Origin: Comamonadaceae bacterium
GTDB lineage: Bacteria > Pseudomonadota > Gammaproteobacteria > Burkholderiales > Burkholderiaceae_C
NCBI GenBank assembly: GCA_947448885.1
Contig: CANFPJ010000018.1
Location: 1 to 33,102, forward strand
Length of the DNA stretch: 33,102 nucleotides
Direction: 5' to 3'
Shown: positions 26,862-33,102 of the stretch, one piece after another
Position numbering within the stretch: the stretch's first letter is position 1
Layout of the letters: each line of letters begins with the position of its first letter
Made by a program: the position numbers and the translations under genes
Notes under the pieces: generated by a model
Seen by the model: the letters and a program-made list of their open reading frames with translations, nothing else
Database searches by the model: none
Told to the model about the DNA's origin: nothing

Positions 26862-27986
26862 ATGACAGCACACCGCGAAGCCATCTTGCTCACCCCCGGC
26901 CCCCTGACCACCAGTTTGCGCACCAAGCTGGCCATGCTCAAAGATTGGGGTTCCTGGGACAGCGACTTCATCGCCATCACCGCCCGGGTGCGCCAAAGCC
27001 TGCTGAGCATCGTGCATGGACACGACAGCCATGTGGTGGTGCCCCTGCAAGGCAGTGGCACCTTCAGCGTCGAAGCGGCGGTGGCCACGGTGGTTCCACC
27101 GGGTGGCCACGTGCTGGTGCTCGACAACGGTGCTTATTGCAAGCGGGCGGCCAAACTCACCCACCTGATGGGGCGGCGCACCACCGTCGTCCCTTTTGCC
27201 GAAGATGCGGCGATCAGTCCCGAGGTGCTGCAATCGCACTTGCTGGCCGACACAAGCATCACCCATGTGGTCATGATCCATTGCGAAACGGGGGCCGGCG
27301 TCCTCAACCCTTTGCAGGCGGTGGCCGATGTGTGCCAAGCCCATGGCAAAGGCTTGATCGTCGACGCCATGAGCTCATTCGCCGCCCTGGAAATCGACGC
27401 CCGAAAAGTGCATTTTGATGCGCTGATTGCGGCCAGTGGCAAATGCCTAGAGGGTGTGCCCGGCATGGGTTTTGTATTCATCCGCAAAGCCATCCTGCCC
27501 CAATGCGAAGGCAACAACAGCTCACTGGCCATGGACCTGCATGACCAATACATCTACATGGAAAAGACCGGCCAATGGCGCTTCACCCCACCCACGCATG
27601 TGTTGGTGGCCTTGAACGAAGCCATTGCCCAGTTTGAGGAAGAAGGCGGACAAACTGCTCGCTTGAAGCGCTACCAAAGCAATTGCCGCACCTTGGTGGG
27701 CGGCATGGCCGAACTGGGTTTCAAACCTTTTTTGGACCCGGCCATCCAGGCGCCCATCATCGTCACCTTCCATGCGCCGGCCGACCCCAGGTACCAGTTC
27801 AAAACCTTTTATGACATCGCCAAAAAGAACGGTTTTATTCTGTATCCCGGCAAACTGACCCAAGTGGAAACCTTCCGGGTGGGTTGCATTGGGGCCATTG
27901 GGCCGGTGGAGATGGCGCAGGCGGTTCATGCCGTTGCCTTGACTTTGAAAGAGGTGGGCATTGCCAGCGCTTCACCTGCGCTGTGA
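26862..27986 (+). CDS. phnW: 2-Aminoethylphosphonate--pyruvate transaminase PhnW
   Basis: A 374-aa PLP enzyme of fold type I (class V) that transfers the amino group of AEP to pyruvate, giving phosphonoacetaldehyde and alanine: the entry step of AEP catabolism. The PLP lysine is K194 in [12 protein letters not shown], the same number as in Salmonella PhnW. D168 (IVDAMSSF) pairs with the PLP nitrogen, and the N-terminal [10 protein letters not shown] and C-terminal [18 protein letters not shown] are family hallmarks. The start [14 protein letters not shown] is supported by a GAAG five bases upstream; a TTG five codons earlier is unlikely. It is divergent from the regulator across a 137-bp control region and converges on the TRAP genes. 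No phnX (phosphonatase) is present; the product is handled by phnY and phnA. Confidence 0.96.
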   Translation: MTAHREAILLTPGPLTTSLRTKLAMLKDWGSWDSDFIAITARVRQSLLSIVHGHDSHVVVPLQGSGTFSVEAAVATVVPPGGHVLVLDNGAYCKRAAKLTHLMGRRTTVVPFAEDAAISPEVLQSHLLADTSITHVVMIHCETGAGVLNPLQAVADVCQAHGKGLIVDAMSSFAALEIDARKVHFDALIAASGKCLEGVPGMGFVFIRKAILPQCEGNNSSLAMDLHDQYIYMEKTGQWRFTPPTHVLVALNEAIAQFEEEGGQTARLKRYQSNCRTLVGGMAELGFKPFLDPAIQAPIIVTFHAPADPRYQFKTFYDIAKKNGFILYPGKLTQVETFRVGCIGAIGPVEMAQAVHAVALTLKEVGIASASPAL

Positions 27987-28046
27987 CGGTCAATCGAATG
28001 CGCCATCCAAGCGCAAGGTTCAAAACATGAGGCCTGCACAACCCTG

Positions 28047-29822
28047 TCAGGGCATGCTCCCCAGGTAAGTTGGCAAGCCCAGGGCCACCAGGGGCAGCCA
28101 TGAAATGACCATGGTTCCGATAAAAATCGCCAGCAATGCGGGCAACACGGACTTGGCCACCGTTCGAATCGGCTTTTTAAAGATGGCCGATGCAAAGAAT
28201 ATGTTCATGCCCGCAGGCGGGCATAAAAATCCCATCTCCATATTGGCCAAGAAAATGATGCCGAAGTGGACCGGGTCAATGCCATAGCTCATGGCCAGGG
28301 GCAACAACAAGGGCACCAACACCACGATGGCCGCATAAATTTCCATCAGGGCGCCCGCCACAAACAAAAATACATTCAATGCCAGCAAGAACAGGTATTT
28401 GTTTTGGGTCAGGCCTTGCACCGCATCGATCACCAAATCGGGAATGCCAGCATCCACCAGGTAATTGGTGAGCCCCAAAGCCATGCCCAAAATCAACATC
28501 ACACCCCCAATGATTTGCGCGCATTGGGACAAGCACTCGCCCAACGAACGCCAGCTCAACTCCCGGTGCGCCCATCCCAAGGTCAAGATGGCATAGGCCG
28601 CCGTTAATGCCGCGCTTTCAGTGGGCGTTGCCAAGCCACTGACCAGTGATGCGATGGCCACCACGGGGGCCAAGATTTCCCATTTGGCGCGCCAGATGGC
28701 ACTGCGCACATCGACGGTTTGAGCCACTGGCGGCGGTCCATGGCGAGTGGCCCGCAAATAGCCGCCAAACACCAACAGGCAGATGATCATCACCAGGGCG
28801 GGCACCAAACCCGCCAGAAACATGGTGTTGATGGGCACGCGGGCAATGATGGCGTACATGATCAAGGGCACCGATGGGGCCAGCAAAACGCCCAAGGCGC
28901 TGGCACTGGTGACCAAGCTGATGTCCCGCTGCTCTGGGTAGCCGGCATGTCGCAGCAAGGGCAGCAACAAGCCCCCCAAAGCCAAAATGGTCACACCACT
29001 GCCACCGGTAAAGGCGGTGAAAAATGAGCACAGCACCGTGGCTGCCAGCAACGTGCCAACCAGCCCATGGCCAAAAATCGCCAGAAACAAAACCCCCAAA
29101 CGCTGAACCGCCCCCGTTTTGGCAAACAACAAGCCAGCCAGGGTGAACAAGGGCAAAGCCGGTAAGGACGGGTTGACGGTCATTTGGTATTGCGACAAGG
29201 CAATGGAGGCCAAAGGCAAACCCTCGCTCCAAAACAATGCCAAAGCCAAACCACCCAGCACTGCAAAGATGGGGGCGCCGCAGAGCAAAGCGGCAACCAA
29301 CACAACCATGCATGGCCAGAGCACAAGGACCTCGCCATCCCACCAAGCGGCCAAACCCAAGCCTGCCAGCGGCCAAAGGCATGACCGCGCCCGATCGGCC
29401 CAAGTCGTGCCAGCGCCCTGCCCCGAGAGTTTGATGCCCAAAATCGCGAAACCCAAGGGCATGACGAGTTGCAGCCACCACACAGGCAGGCCATAAGCCA
29501 ATTCTTTGGGTGACTGCATTTCAGATTTGACAAACTGCCAACTGGCCCAGGTCAAACAGCCACAAATCGCGCCGGCGGCCACACGCGCAAACCCTTCGCC
29601 GCCTTCGAACAAGCGGCCCAAACTGGTCAAATGCCCGTGGCGTTGGGCGGCCACCGCACCCCACATGGCCATCACCAAGCCCATGTGCTGCACAAACAAA
29701 GGGGCATTTTCGAAGCCACGCCCTGTGATCGGTCGCCCCACCATCTCGATGAGTGGGATCAGCACCATCAAAGCCAGCGCCACAGCAGCCAGCGCTTCAT
29801 CCACACGGCCCCCATAACGCAT
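28047..29822 (-). CDS. TRAP transporter fused small/large permease (DctQ-DctM)
   Basis: A 591-aa inner-membrane protein that joins the small (Q) and large (M) permease subunits of a TRAP uptake system. The first 165 residues form four helices of the DctQ type (IPLIEMVGRPITGRGFENAPLFVQHMGLVMAMWG, AAQRHGHLTS, WWLQLVMPLGFAILGIKL). The rest is a DctM with about a dozen helices and typical motifs: GAPIFAVLGGLAL, PALPLFTLAGLLFAKTG, FFTAFTGGSGVTILALGGLLLP, PSVPLIMYAI, TPTESAALTAAYAI and MGFLCPPAGMNIFFAS. It uses an ion gradient, not ATP, with ligand supplied by the binding protein encoded just upstream. Its ATG overlaps the stop of that gene by one base (TGATG); a GTG one codon earlier is possible. 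Ligand unknown. Confidence 0.92.
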   Translation of the reverse strand: MRYGGRVDEALAAVALALMVLIPLIEMVGRPITGRGFENAPLFVQHMGLVMAMWGAVAAQRHGHLTSLGRLFEGGEGFARVAAGAICGCLTWASWQFVKSEMQSPKELAYGLPVWWLQLVMPLGFAILGIKLSGQGAGTTWADRARSCLWPLAGLGLAAWWDGEVLVLWPCMVVLVAALLCGAPIFAVLGGLALALFWSEGLPLASIALSQYQMTVNPSLPALPLFTLAGLLFAKTGAVQRLGVLFLAIFGHGLVGTLLAATVLCSFFTAFTGGSGVTILALGGLLLPLLRHAGYPEQRDISLVTSASALGVLLAPSVPLIMYAIIARVPINTMFLAGLVPALVMIICLLVFGGYLRATRHGPPPVAQTVDVRSAIWRAKWEILAPVVAIASLVSGLATPTESAALTAAYAILTLGWAHRELSWRSLGECLSQCAQIIGGVMLILGMALGLTNYLVDAGIPDLVIDAVQGLTQNKYLFLLALNVFLFVAGALMEIYAAIVVLVPLLLPLAMSYGIDPVHFGIIFLANMEMGFLCPPAGMNIFFASAIFKKPIRTVAKSVLPALLAIFIGTMVISWLPLVALGLPTYLGSMP

Positions 29823-30835
29823 CACTTGCGCCCAGATCTGCAGGCTTTGACGTGCTGAAACACTTCGTCAAAGGTTTCAGCAGGCACCAAATTGCCGCGA
29901 ATGCGCGGATAAAGCTTATCGGCCAACTCTTGCCATTCGCGCAATTGATCGGGATTGGGCTTGTTCACCACCAAGCCTCGTTTGCGCATGGCCTCGACCG
30001 CCTCTTCAACCTCTTGGCGGGCTTTGTTGCGAATTTGCACGCCAGCTTTCTCGCCAGCCGTGCGCAAAGCTTGGCGACCCGCTGGGGACATGTCGTCCCA
30101 GACCTTTTGGGTCACCACCAAAGCCCCCACCACCGGGGCCCAATTGATTTCCAACATGTGCGGGACTTTGCCGTAAATTTGAGTGGCCAGGGCAAAGTAA
30201 GGCGTGGAAGGCACCACGTTGATCATGCCGGTTTGGATGGAGGGCAAGATGTCAGTGGTCTCCAAAGGCACGGGTGTGAAGCCCAGGCTTTTCATGATTT
30301 CTTGTTGCTCGCTTTCACCTGCAAACGAGAAGAACTTCATCTTTTTAAAGTCGTCGGGCCGCATCAAGGCGTCTTTGGAGAAAAACCGGACCCAGCCCGC
30401 GTCCCCCCAAGCCAAGACCACGAAGCCTTTGTCCAAAAACTTTTTCTCCATCGAGGTGCGCATTTTTTCGCGCACGTAATCCACCTCTTCCCAGGTTTTG
30501 AACAGCAAAGGGATGGACTGCAAGGCATTGATGGAGGGTTCAATTTCGCTCAAACCGACGATGGACAACAAAGCCCCTTGCAGTTGCCCAATGCGCATGC
30601 GCCGCGCCAACTCTGCCTCGCCACCTTGGGACCCATCAGGGAAAACCACGTACTTGGCATTGCCCCCTTGGGCCTGTCGCCAAGCCTCGCCAATCTCTAA
30701 AAGTTGGCGGTGATACAGAGAATTTTTGGGCGCGAGGGTGCCAATGCGCAAGGGCTTTTCAGAGGCCAGCGCCGATGCCCCCATCAAACCGCACAGCAAC
30801 AAAGCACCGGCATACCGAGCCATTCGATCAAACAT
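29822..30835 (-). CDS. TRAP transporter substrate-binding protein (DctP/TatP type)
   Basis: A 337-aa periplasmic binding protein of the DctP family. A signal peptide (YAGALLLCGLMGASALA) precedes EKPLRIGTLAPKNSLYHRQL. Family features are FPDGSQGGEAELARRMRIGQLQGALLS, LPSIQTGMINVVPSTPYFAL and APVVGALVVTQKVWDDMSPAGRQAL. The signature arginine region that usually contacts a carboxylate is hard to point to by eye: DAGWVRFFSKDALMRPDDFKKMKF replaces the more typical GxRxxT segment. The ligand may therefore not be a simple dicarboxylate. It lies between tatT and the fused permease, an arrangement like the TatT/TatP system described in Treponema pallidum. Confidence 0.9.
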   Translation of the reverse strand: MFDRMARYAGALLLCGLMGASALASEKPLRIGTLAPKNSLYHRQLLEIGEAWRQAQGGNAKYVVFPDGSQGGEAELARRMRIGQLQGALLSIVGLSEIEPSINALQSIPLLFKTWEEVDYVREKMRTSMEKKFLDKGFVVLAWGDAGWVRFFSKDALMRPDDFKKMKFFSFAGESEQQEIMKSLGFTPVPLETTDILPSIQTGMINVVPSTPYFALATQIYGKVPHMLEINWAPVVGALVVTQKVWDDMSPAGRQALRTAGEKAGVQIRNKARQEVEEAVEAMRKRGLVVNKPNPDQLREWQELADKLYPRIRGNLVPAETFDEVFQHVKACRSGRK

Positions 30836-30844
30836 AGGTCTCTT

Positions 30845-31735
30845 TCAAAAAAGATCGTCCATCGTTTCCAACAGCCAAGCGGCGCGGGCGCGCATGACTT
30901 CATTTTCCAAATTTCGGTGCGCAGCGCTGATCCGAATCGCTTCTTTCAGCCATTGCGCGAACAATGCGGCATCTTGCTTGGCCATGGCAATGCTTTCGGC
31001 TTTGGCCACCCAAGGTCCAGCACTTTGGCCCTTGCTTTGCGCAATGGCTTGGTCAAAGTACTTTTCGGCCAAAGCCAGGGAACCGCCTGGGCTGGCCGCT
31101 TCAAAGGTTCCCATCAAGCTCGACAAGCTGCCTCGGCCATGGTCGGGCTTGGTTTCCCATGCCAGCTTGGCCAACTTCATGGCCAAGGGCAGGTCGGCCA
31201 CTGTGTCCGGATCGTCTTTGGACAAGGAAATCATCCCACCCCAAGCGGCAGCGGCCCAATAGGCCACGCCCACTTGCGCCTCCGTCAGGCGCAAAGTTGC
31301 ACTGGGCTCCAATTGCGTCAAGGCTTTGGTAAACCCAGGCGTTGATGTTTCAAGGGCCCACATGGCATGCCTGTGCGCCCTGGCATACAAGCGGGCGGCG
31401 CGCTCCTTCATCTGTTGAGCGGCTTTGGCGTCTTTGGATTGGATTTGGTCGGCCTCGAAAGACACGAATGCATAGGCATATTGGGTGAAACCGGCTGCCA
31501 CAGACTCCGCCAGCTTCAAGTTGCCTGGCGTTTCGCGCAAAACAGATTCCGACAATTTCAGATAAAAAGCACTGGCGTCACGGGCCAAATAAATGTCATC
31601 TTCGAAATCTTGTGCCTGCGAGACCAAGGCATCGGCCACGTTGCTCAAAATAAAAGGGCGAACCGCACACCCCGACAGCGAACCGAGTACCCACAAGGCC
31701 AAACACAAAATAAGGGCTTGCCGAAAGAATTTCAT
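30845..31735 (-). CDS. TatT-like TRAP-associated lipoprotein
   Basis: A 296-aa helical protein starting with a lipoprotein signal (ILCLALWVLGSLSGC; lipobox LSGC), so it should be anchored by a lipid to a membrane facing the periplasm. The body is a series of antiparallel helices with TPR-like spacing: YLARDASAFYLKLSESVLRETPGNLKLAESVAAGF, then RAARLYARAHRHAMWALE and GGSLALAEKYFDQAIAQSKG. This matches the TatT (Tp0956) family, which forms a trimer that binds the partner TatP and may hold a hydrophobic ligand for it. It is first in the operon tatT-tatP-QM, with short gaps. The assignment rests on the gene order and lipoprotein/TPR layout. The substrate is unknown. Confidence 0.85.
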   Translation of the reverse strand: MKFFRQALILCLALWVLGSLSGCAVRPFILSNVADALVSQAQDFEDDIYLARDASAFYLKLSESVLRETPGNLKLAESVAAGFTQYAYAFVSFEADQIQSKDAKAAQQMKERAARLYARAHRHAMWALETSTPGFTKALTQLEPSATLRLTEAQVGVAYWAAAAWGGMISLSKDDPDTVADLPLAMKLAKLAWETKPDHGRGSLSSLMGTFEAASPGGSLALAEKYFDQAIAQSKGQSAGPWVAKAESIAMAKQDAALFAQWLKEAIRISAAHRNLENEVMRARAAWLLETMDDLF

Positions 31736-31774
31736 CTCAAAGATGGGCTGTGCGCATGCCCAAACTCTAGTTTT

Positions 31775-31804
31775 TATTTATGAAAAATTCGTGACATCTG
31801 TCAT
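31775..31804 (-). promoter_or_regulatory. Possible promoter of the TRAP operon
   Basis: On the minus strand ATGACA and TAAATA are 18 bases apart, upstream of the tatT ATG. The -35 overlaps the perfect repeat TGACA-TC-TGTCA (31792-31803) and the PHO-box-like site of ppk2. Confidence 0.4.
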
Positions 31805-31815
31805 GAATTCGCCAT
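31798..31815 (+). promoter_or_regulatory. Possible PHO box upstream of ppk2
   Basis: A perfect CTGTCAT is followed after four bases by TCGCCAT, which matches the PhoB repeat at four of seven places, in the correct 7-4-7 spacing. Placed about 36 bases before the ppk2 ATG, it would make PPK2 phosphate-responsive. The first repeat is also half of a TGACA-TC-TGTCA palindrome, so another regulator could bind instead. Confidence 0.4.
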
Positions 31816-31850
31816 AAACAATAACGATGATGCTTGCAAAGGAGTTTTCC

Positions 31851-32762
31851 ATGAACGACAGGCCATCAATGGACGCAGAGCAATTGCGCAAGATCAGAGA
31901 GGATCTTTTGGACTCCATCGACGAGGAGTTGGAGATGTCGCTGGAAGACGGCGAAGACGAGAATTCTCCTCACGCCAGCCCCGAAGAAAAACAGGCCCGC
32001 GCCACATACTTTCGCGAACTGTTGCGCTTGCAAGGTGAGCTGGTCAAACTGCAAGACTGGGTGGTGGCCACCAAGCAAAAGGTGGTGATTTTGTTTGAGG
32101 GCAGAGATGCAGCCGGCAAAGGGGGCGTGATCAAGCGCATCACCCAGCGGCTCAACCCACGCGTGTGCCGGGTCACCGCCCTGCCCGCCCCCAACGACCG
32201 AGAACGCACGCAGTGGTACTTTCAACGCTACGCGGCGCATTTGCCCGCAGCGGGCGAAATTGTGTTGTTCGACCGCAGTTGGTACAACCGCGCTGGGGTG
32301 GAGCGGGTGATGGGTTTTTGCTCAGACGAGGAGTACGAAGAATTCTTCCGCTCGGTCCCCGAGTTTGAAAAAATGCTGGGGCGCAGTGGCATCAAGTTGC
32401 TGAAGTATTGGTTCTCCATCACCGACGACGAACAACACGCCCGGTTTTTAGGGCGCATCCACGACCCTTTGAAGCAATGGAAGTTGAGCCCCATGGATTT
32501 GGAGAGCCGCCGTCGATGGGAGGATTACACCCGCGCCAAAGAAACCATGATCGAGCGCACCCATATTCCTGAAGCGCCTTGGTGGGTGGTGCAAGCCGTG
32601 GACAAAAAACGTGCACGGCTCAATTGCATTGACCATTTGCTGAGCCAGTTCGATTACCACGAAGTGGCACACGCTGAAATCGCCTTGCCCGCACGGGTTC
32701 GAAACCCCGACTACATCCGCTCGCCGGTTCCCTCGGAAATGATCGTTCCCGAAAAGTACTGA
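31851..32762 (+). CDS. ppk2: Polyphosphate kinase 2 (PPK2)
   Basis: A 303-aa cytoplasmic kinase that transfers phosphate between polyphosphate and nucleotides, typically phosphorylating ADP or GDP from polyphosphate. After an acidic N-terminal stretch (residues 20-45) comes the core. Walker A is EGRDAAGKGG (K90), Walker B is DRSWYNRAG (D141), and the lid region is rich in basic residues (ERTQWYFQRY, then LKQWKLSPMDLESRRRWEDYTRAKE). Its length fits class I, one PPK2 domain. AAAGGAG lies six bases upstream of ATG 31851 and fixes the start; an ATG at 31827 is not used. Upstream is a PHO-box-like site. Its 3' end overlaps the convergent Nudix gene by 52 bases. Confidence 0.93.
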   Translation: MNDRPSMDAEQLRKIREDLLDSIDEELEMSLEDGEDENSPHASPEEKQARATYFRELLRLQGELVKLQDWVVATKQKVVILFEGRDAAGKGGVIKRITQRLNPRVCRVTALPAPNDRERTQWYFQRYAAHLPAAGEIVLFDRSWYNRAGVERVMGFCSDEEYEEFFRSVPEFEKMLGRSGIKLLKYWFSITDDEQHARFLGRIHDPLKQWKLSPMDLESRRRWEDYTRAKETMIERTHIPEAPWWVVQAVDKKRARLNCIDHLLSQFDYHEVAHAEIALPARVRNPDYIRSPVPSEMIVPEKY

Positions 32763-33102
32763 GCACTCAAAACGCCCTGCGCCACCACACAGGCCGCATC
32801 CTTGGAAAAATCGGCCATGCGGATGCGCGCCATCACCTCTGCGGGCGAGAGGCATTCAAACCCACTGACTTCGCCATCGGTGTTGTGGGGAACCACGCCG
32901 TCTGGCAGCAACAGGTTGAAGACCAGCAGCGTCTCATCGTGCCAGCCCTCAGCCTCTGAGCGGGCTGTGGTGATGCGCCCGGCGCGCTGCACCTGCTGCG
33001 CCAAGCTTGGTGCCAAGCCCGCCTCTTCATCCAGCTCGCGCACCGCACACGACAAAATCCCCTCCCCCGCCGCCAGGCCACCTGCCGCCAAGTTGTCCAA
33101 AC
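32711..33102 (-). CDS. C-terminal part of a Nudix hydrolase (DUF4743-like)
   Basis: The gene runs off the right window edge, and only the last 130 or so residues are visible; the leftmost codon read as a start is an internal TTG. The Nudix box is intact: G-x5-E-x7-REL-DEEAGL, in the stretch GGLAAGEGILSCAVRELDEEAGL, which binds magnesium and catalyses cleavage of nucleoside-diphosphate-linked substrates. DNLAAGGL before it and GWHDETLLVFNLLLP after it recall the DUF4743/Nudix family related to yeast Tnr3 and YJR142W, linked to thiamine diphosphate chemistry; this is a moderate call. The last 17 codons overlap the 3' end of ppk2 on the opposite strand. Confidence 0.8.
   Translation of the reverse strand, partial: LDNLAAGGLAAGEGILSCAVRELDEEAGLAPSLAQQVQRAGRITTARSEAEGWHDETLLVFNLLLPDGVVPHNTDGEVSGFECLSPAEVMARIRMADFSKDAACVVAQGVLSAQYFSGTIISEGTGERM

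Noticed and set aside
28042-28052. CCCTG-T-CAGGG repeat between phnW and the TRAP genes as a terminator
   Set aside because: The loop is one base and no T-tract follows; it overlaps the TRAP stop codon.
29753-30700. 315-codon plus-strand frame opposite the TRAP binding protein
   Set aside because: No motif; the minus-strand DctP protein has a signal peptide and family features.

Overview
The window looks like a chromosomal segment of a betaproteobacterium of the Burkholderiales, most likely Comamonadaceae-like. This is inferred from the high-GC coding bias, a Bug/TctC-type binding protein, a 70-aa bS21 and general protein flavour; there is no rRNA in the window to confirm it. Coding density is very high, no stretch over 300 bases lacks a gene, and I saw no tRNA, CRISPR array, insertion sequence or phage gene.

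Left part (1-15.5 kb) is mostly ordinary chromosome. It holds a sugar-epimerase-like C-terminus coupled to an IlvD/Edd dehydratase, an MscS channel, lytic transglycosylase MltB, MurB, YajQ, an orphan Bug-type binding protein, a cysteine synthase, one unrecognised small protein, PlsY, a Tas-like aldo/keto reductase, and an acyl-CoA synthetase. The synthetase is divergent from an alpha/beta hydrolase, which is followed by an HI0933-type flavoprotein. Then come rpsU (with its own promoter, leader hairpin and terminator) and yqeY.

Centre (15.5-28 kb) is a large 2-aminoethylphosphonate (AEP) utilisation cluster. Ten genes run leftward from a GntR/FCD regulator: regulator, phosphonoacetate hydrolase (PhnA), phosphonoacetaldehyde dehydrogenase (PhnY), PhnZ-like HD-domain protein, EamA permease, dimethylglycine-dehydrogenase-like flavoprotein, PhnC, PhnD, PhnE and a phosphonate-associated iron alcohol dehydrogenase. 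PhnW, the AEP:pyruvate transaminase, is divergent from the regulator. Together they give uptake (PhnCDE), transamination (PhnW), oxidation (PhnY) and C-P hydrolysis (PhnA) to acetate and phosphate. A 14-bp sequence containing a perfect ATTGT-CA-ACAAT palindrome occurs between regulator and phnW and again just upstream of phnC; it is the probable operator linking the parts. The unexplained members are the two-domain FAD/folate flavoprotein, an HD oxygenase with no 2-oxoglutarate oxygenase partner in view, the EamA permease and the iron alcohol dehydrogenase. They suggest that phosphonates other than plain AEP, for example N-methylated or hydroxylated AEP, are also processed.

Right part (28-33.1 kb) has a TRAP transporter of the TatT-TatP-QM type on the minus strand, a divergent PPK2 polyphosphate kinase with a possible PHO box, and the C-terminal part of a DUF4743-like Nudix hydrolase whose 3' end overlaps ppk2.
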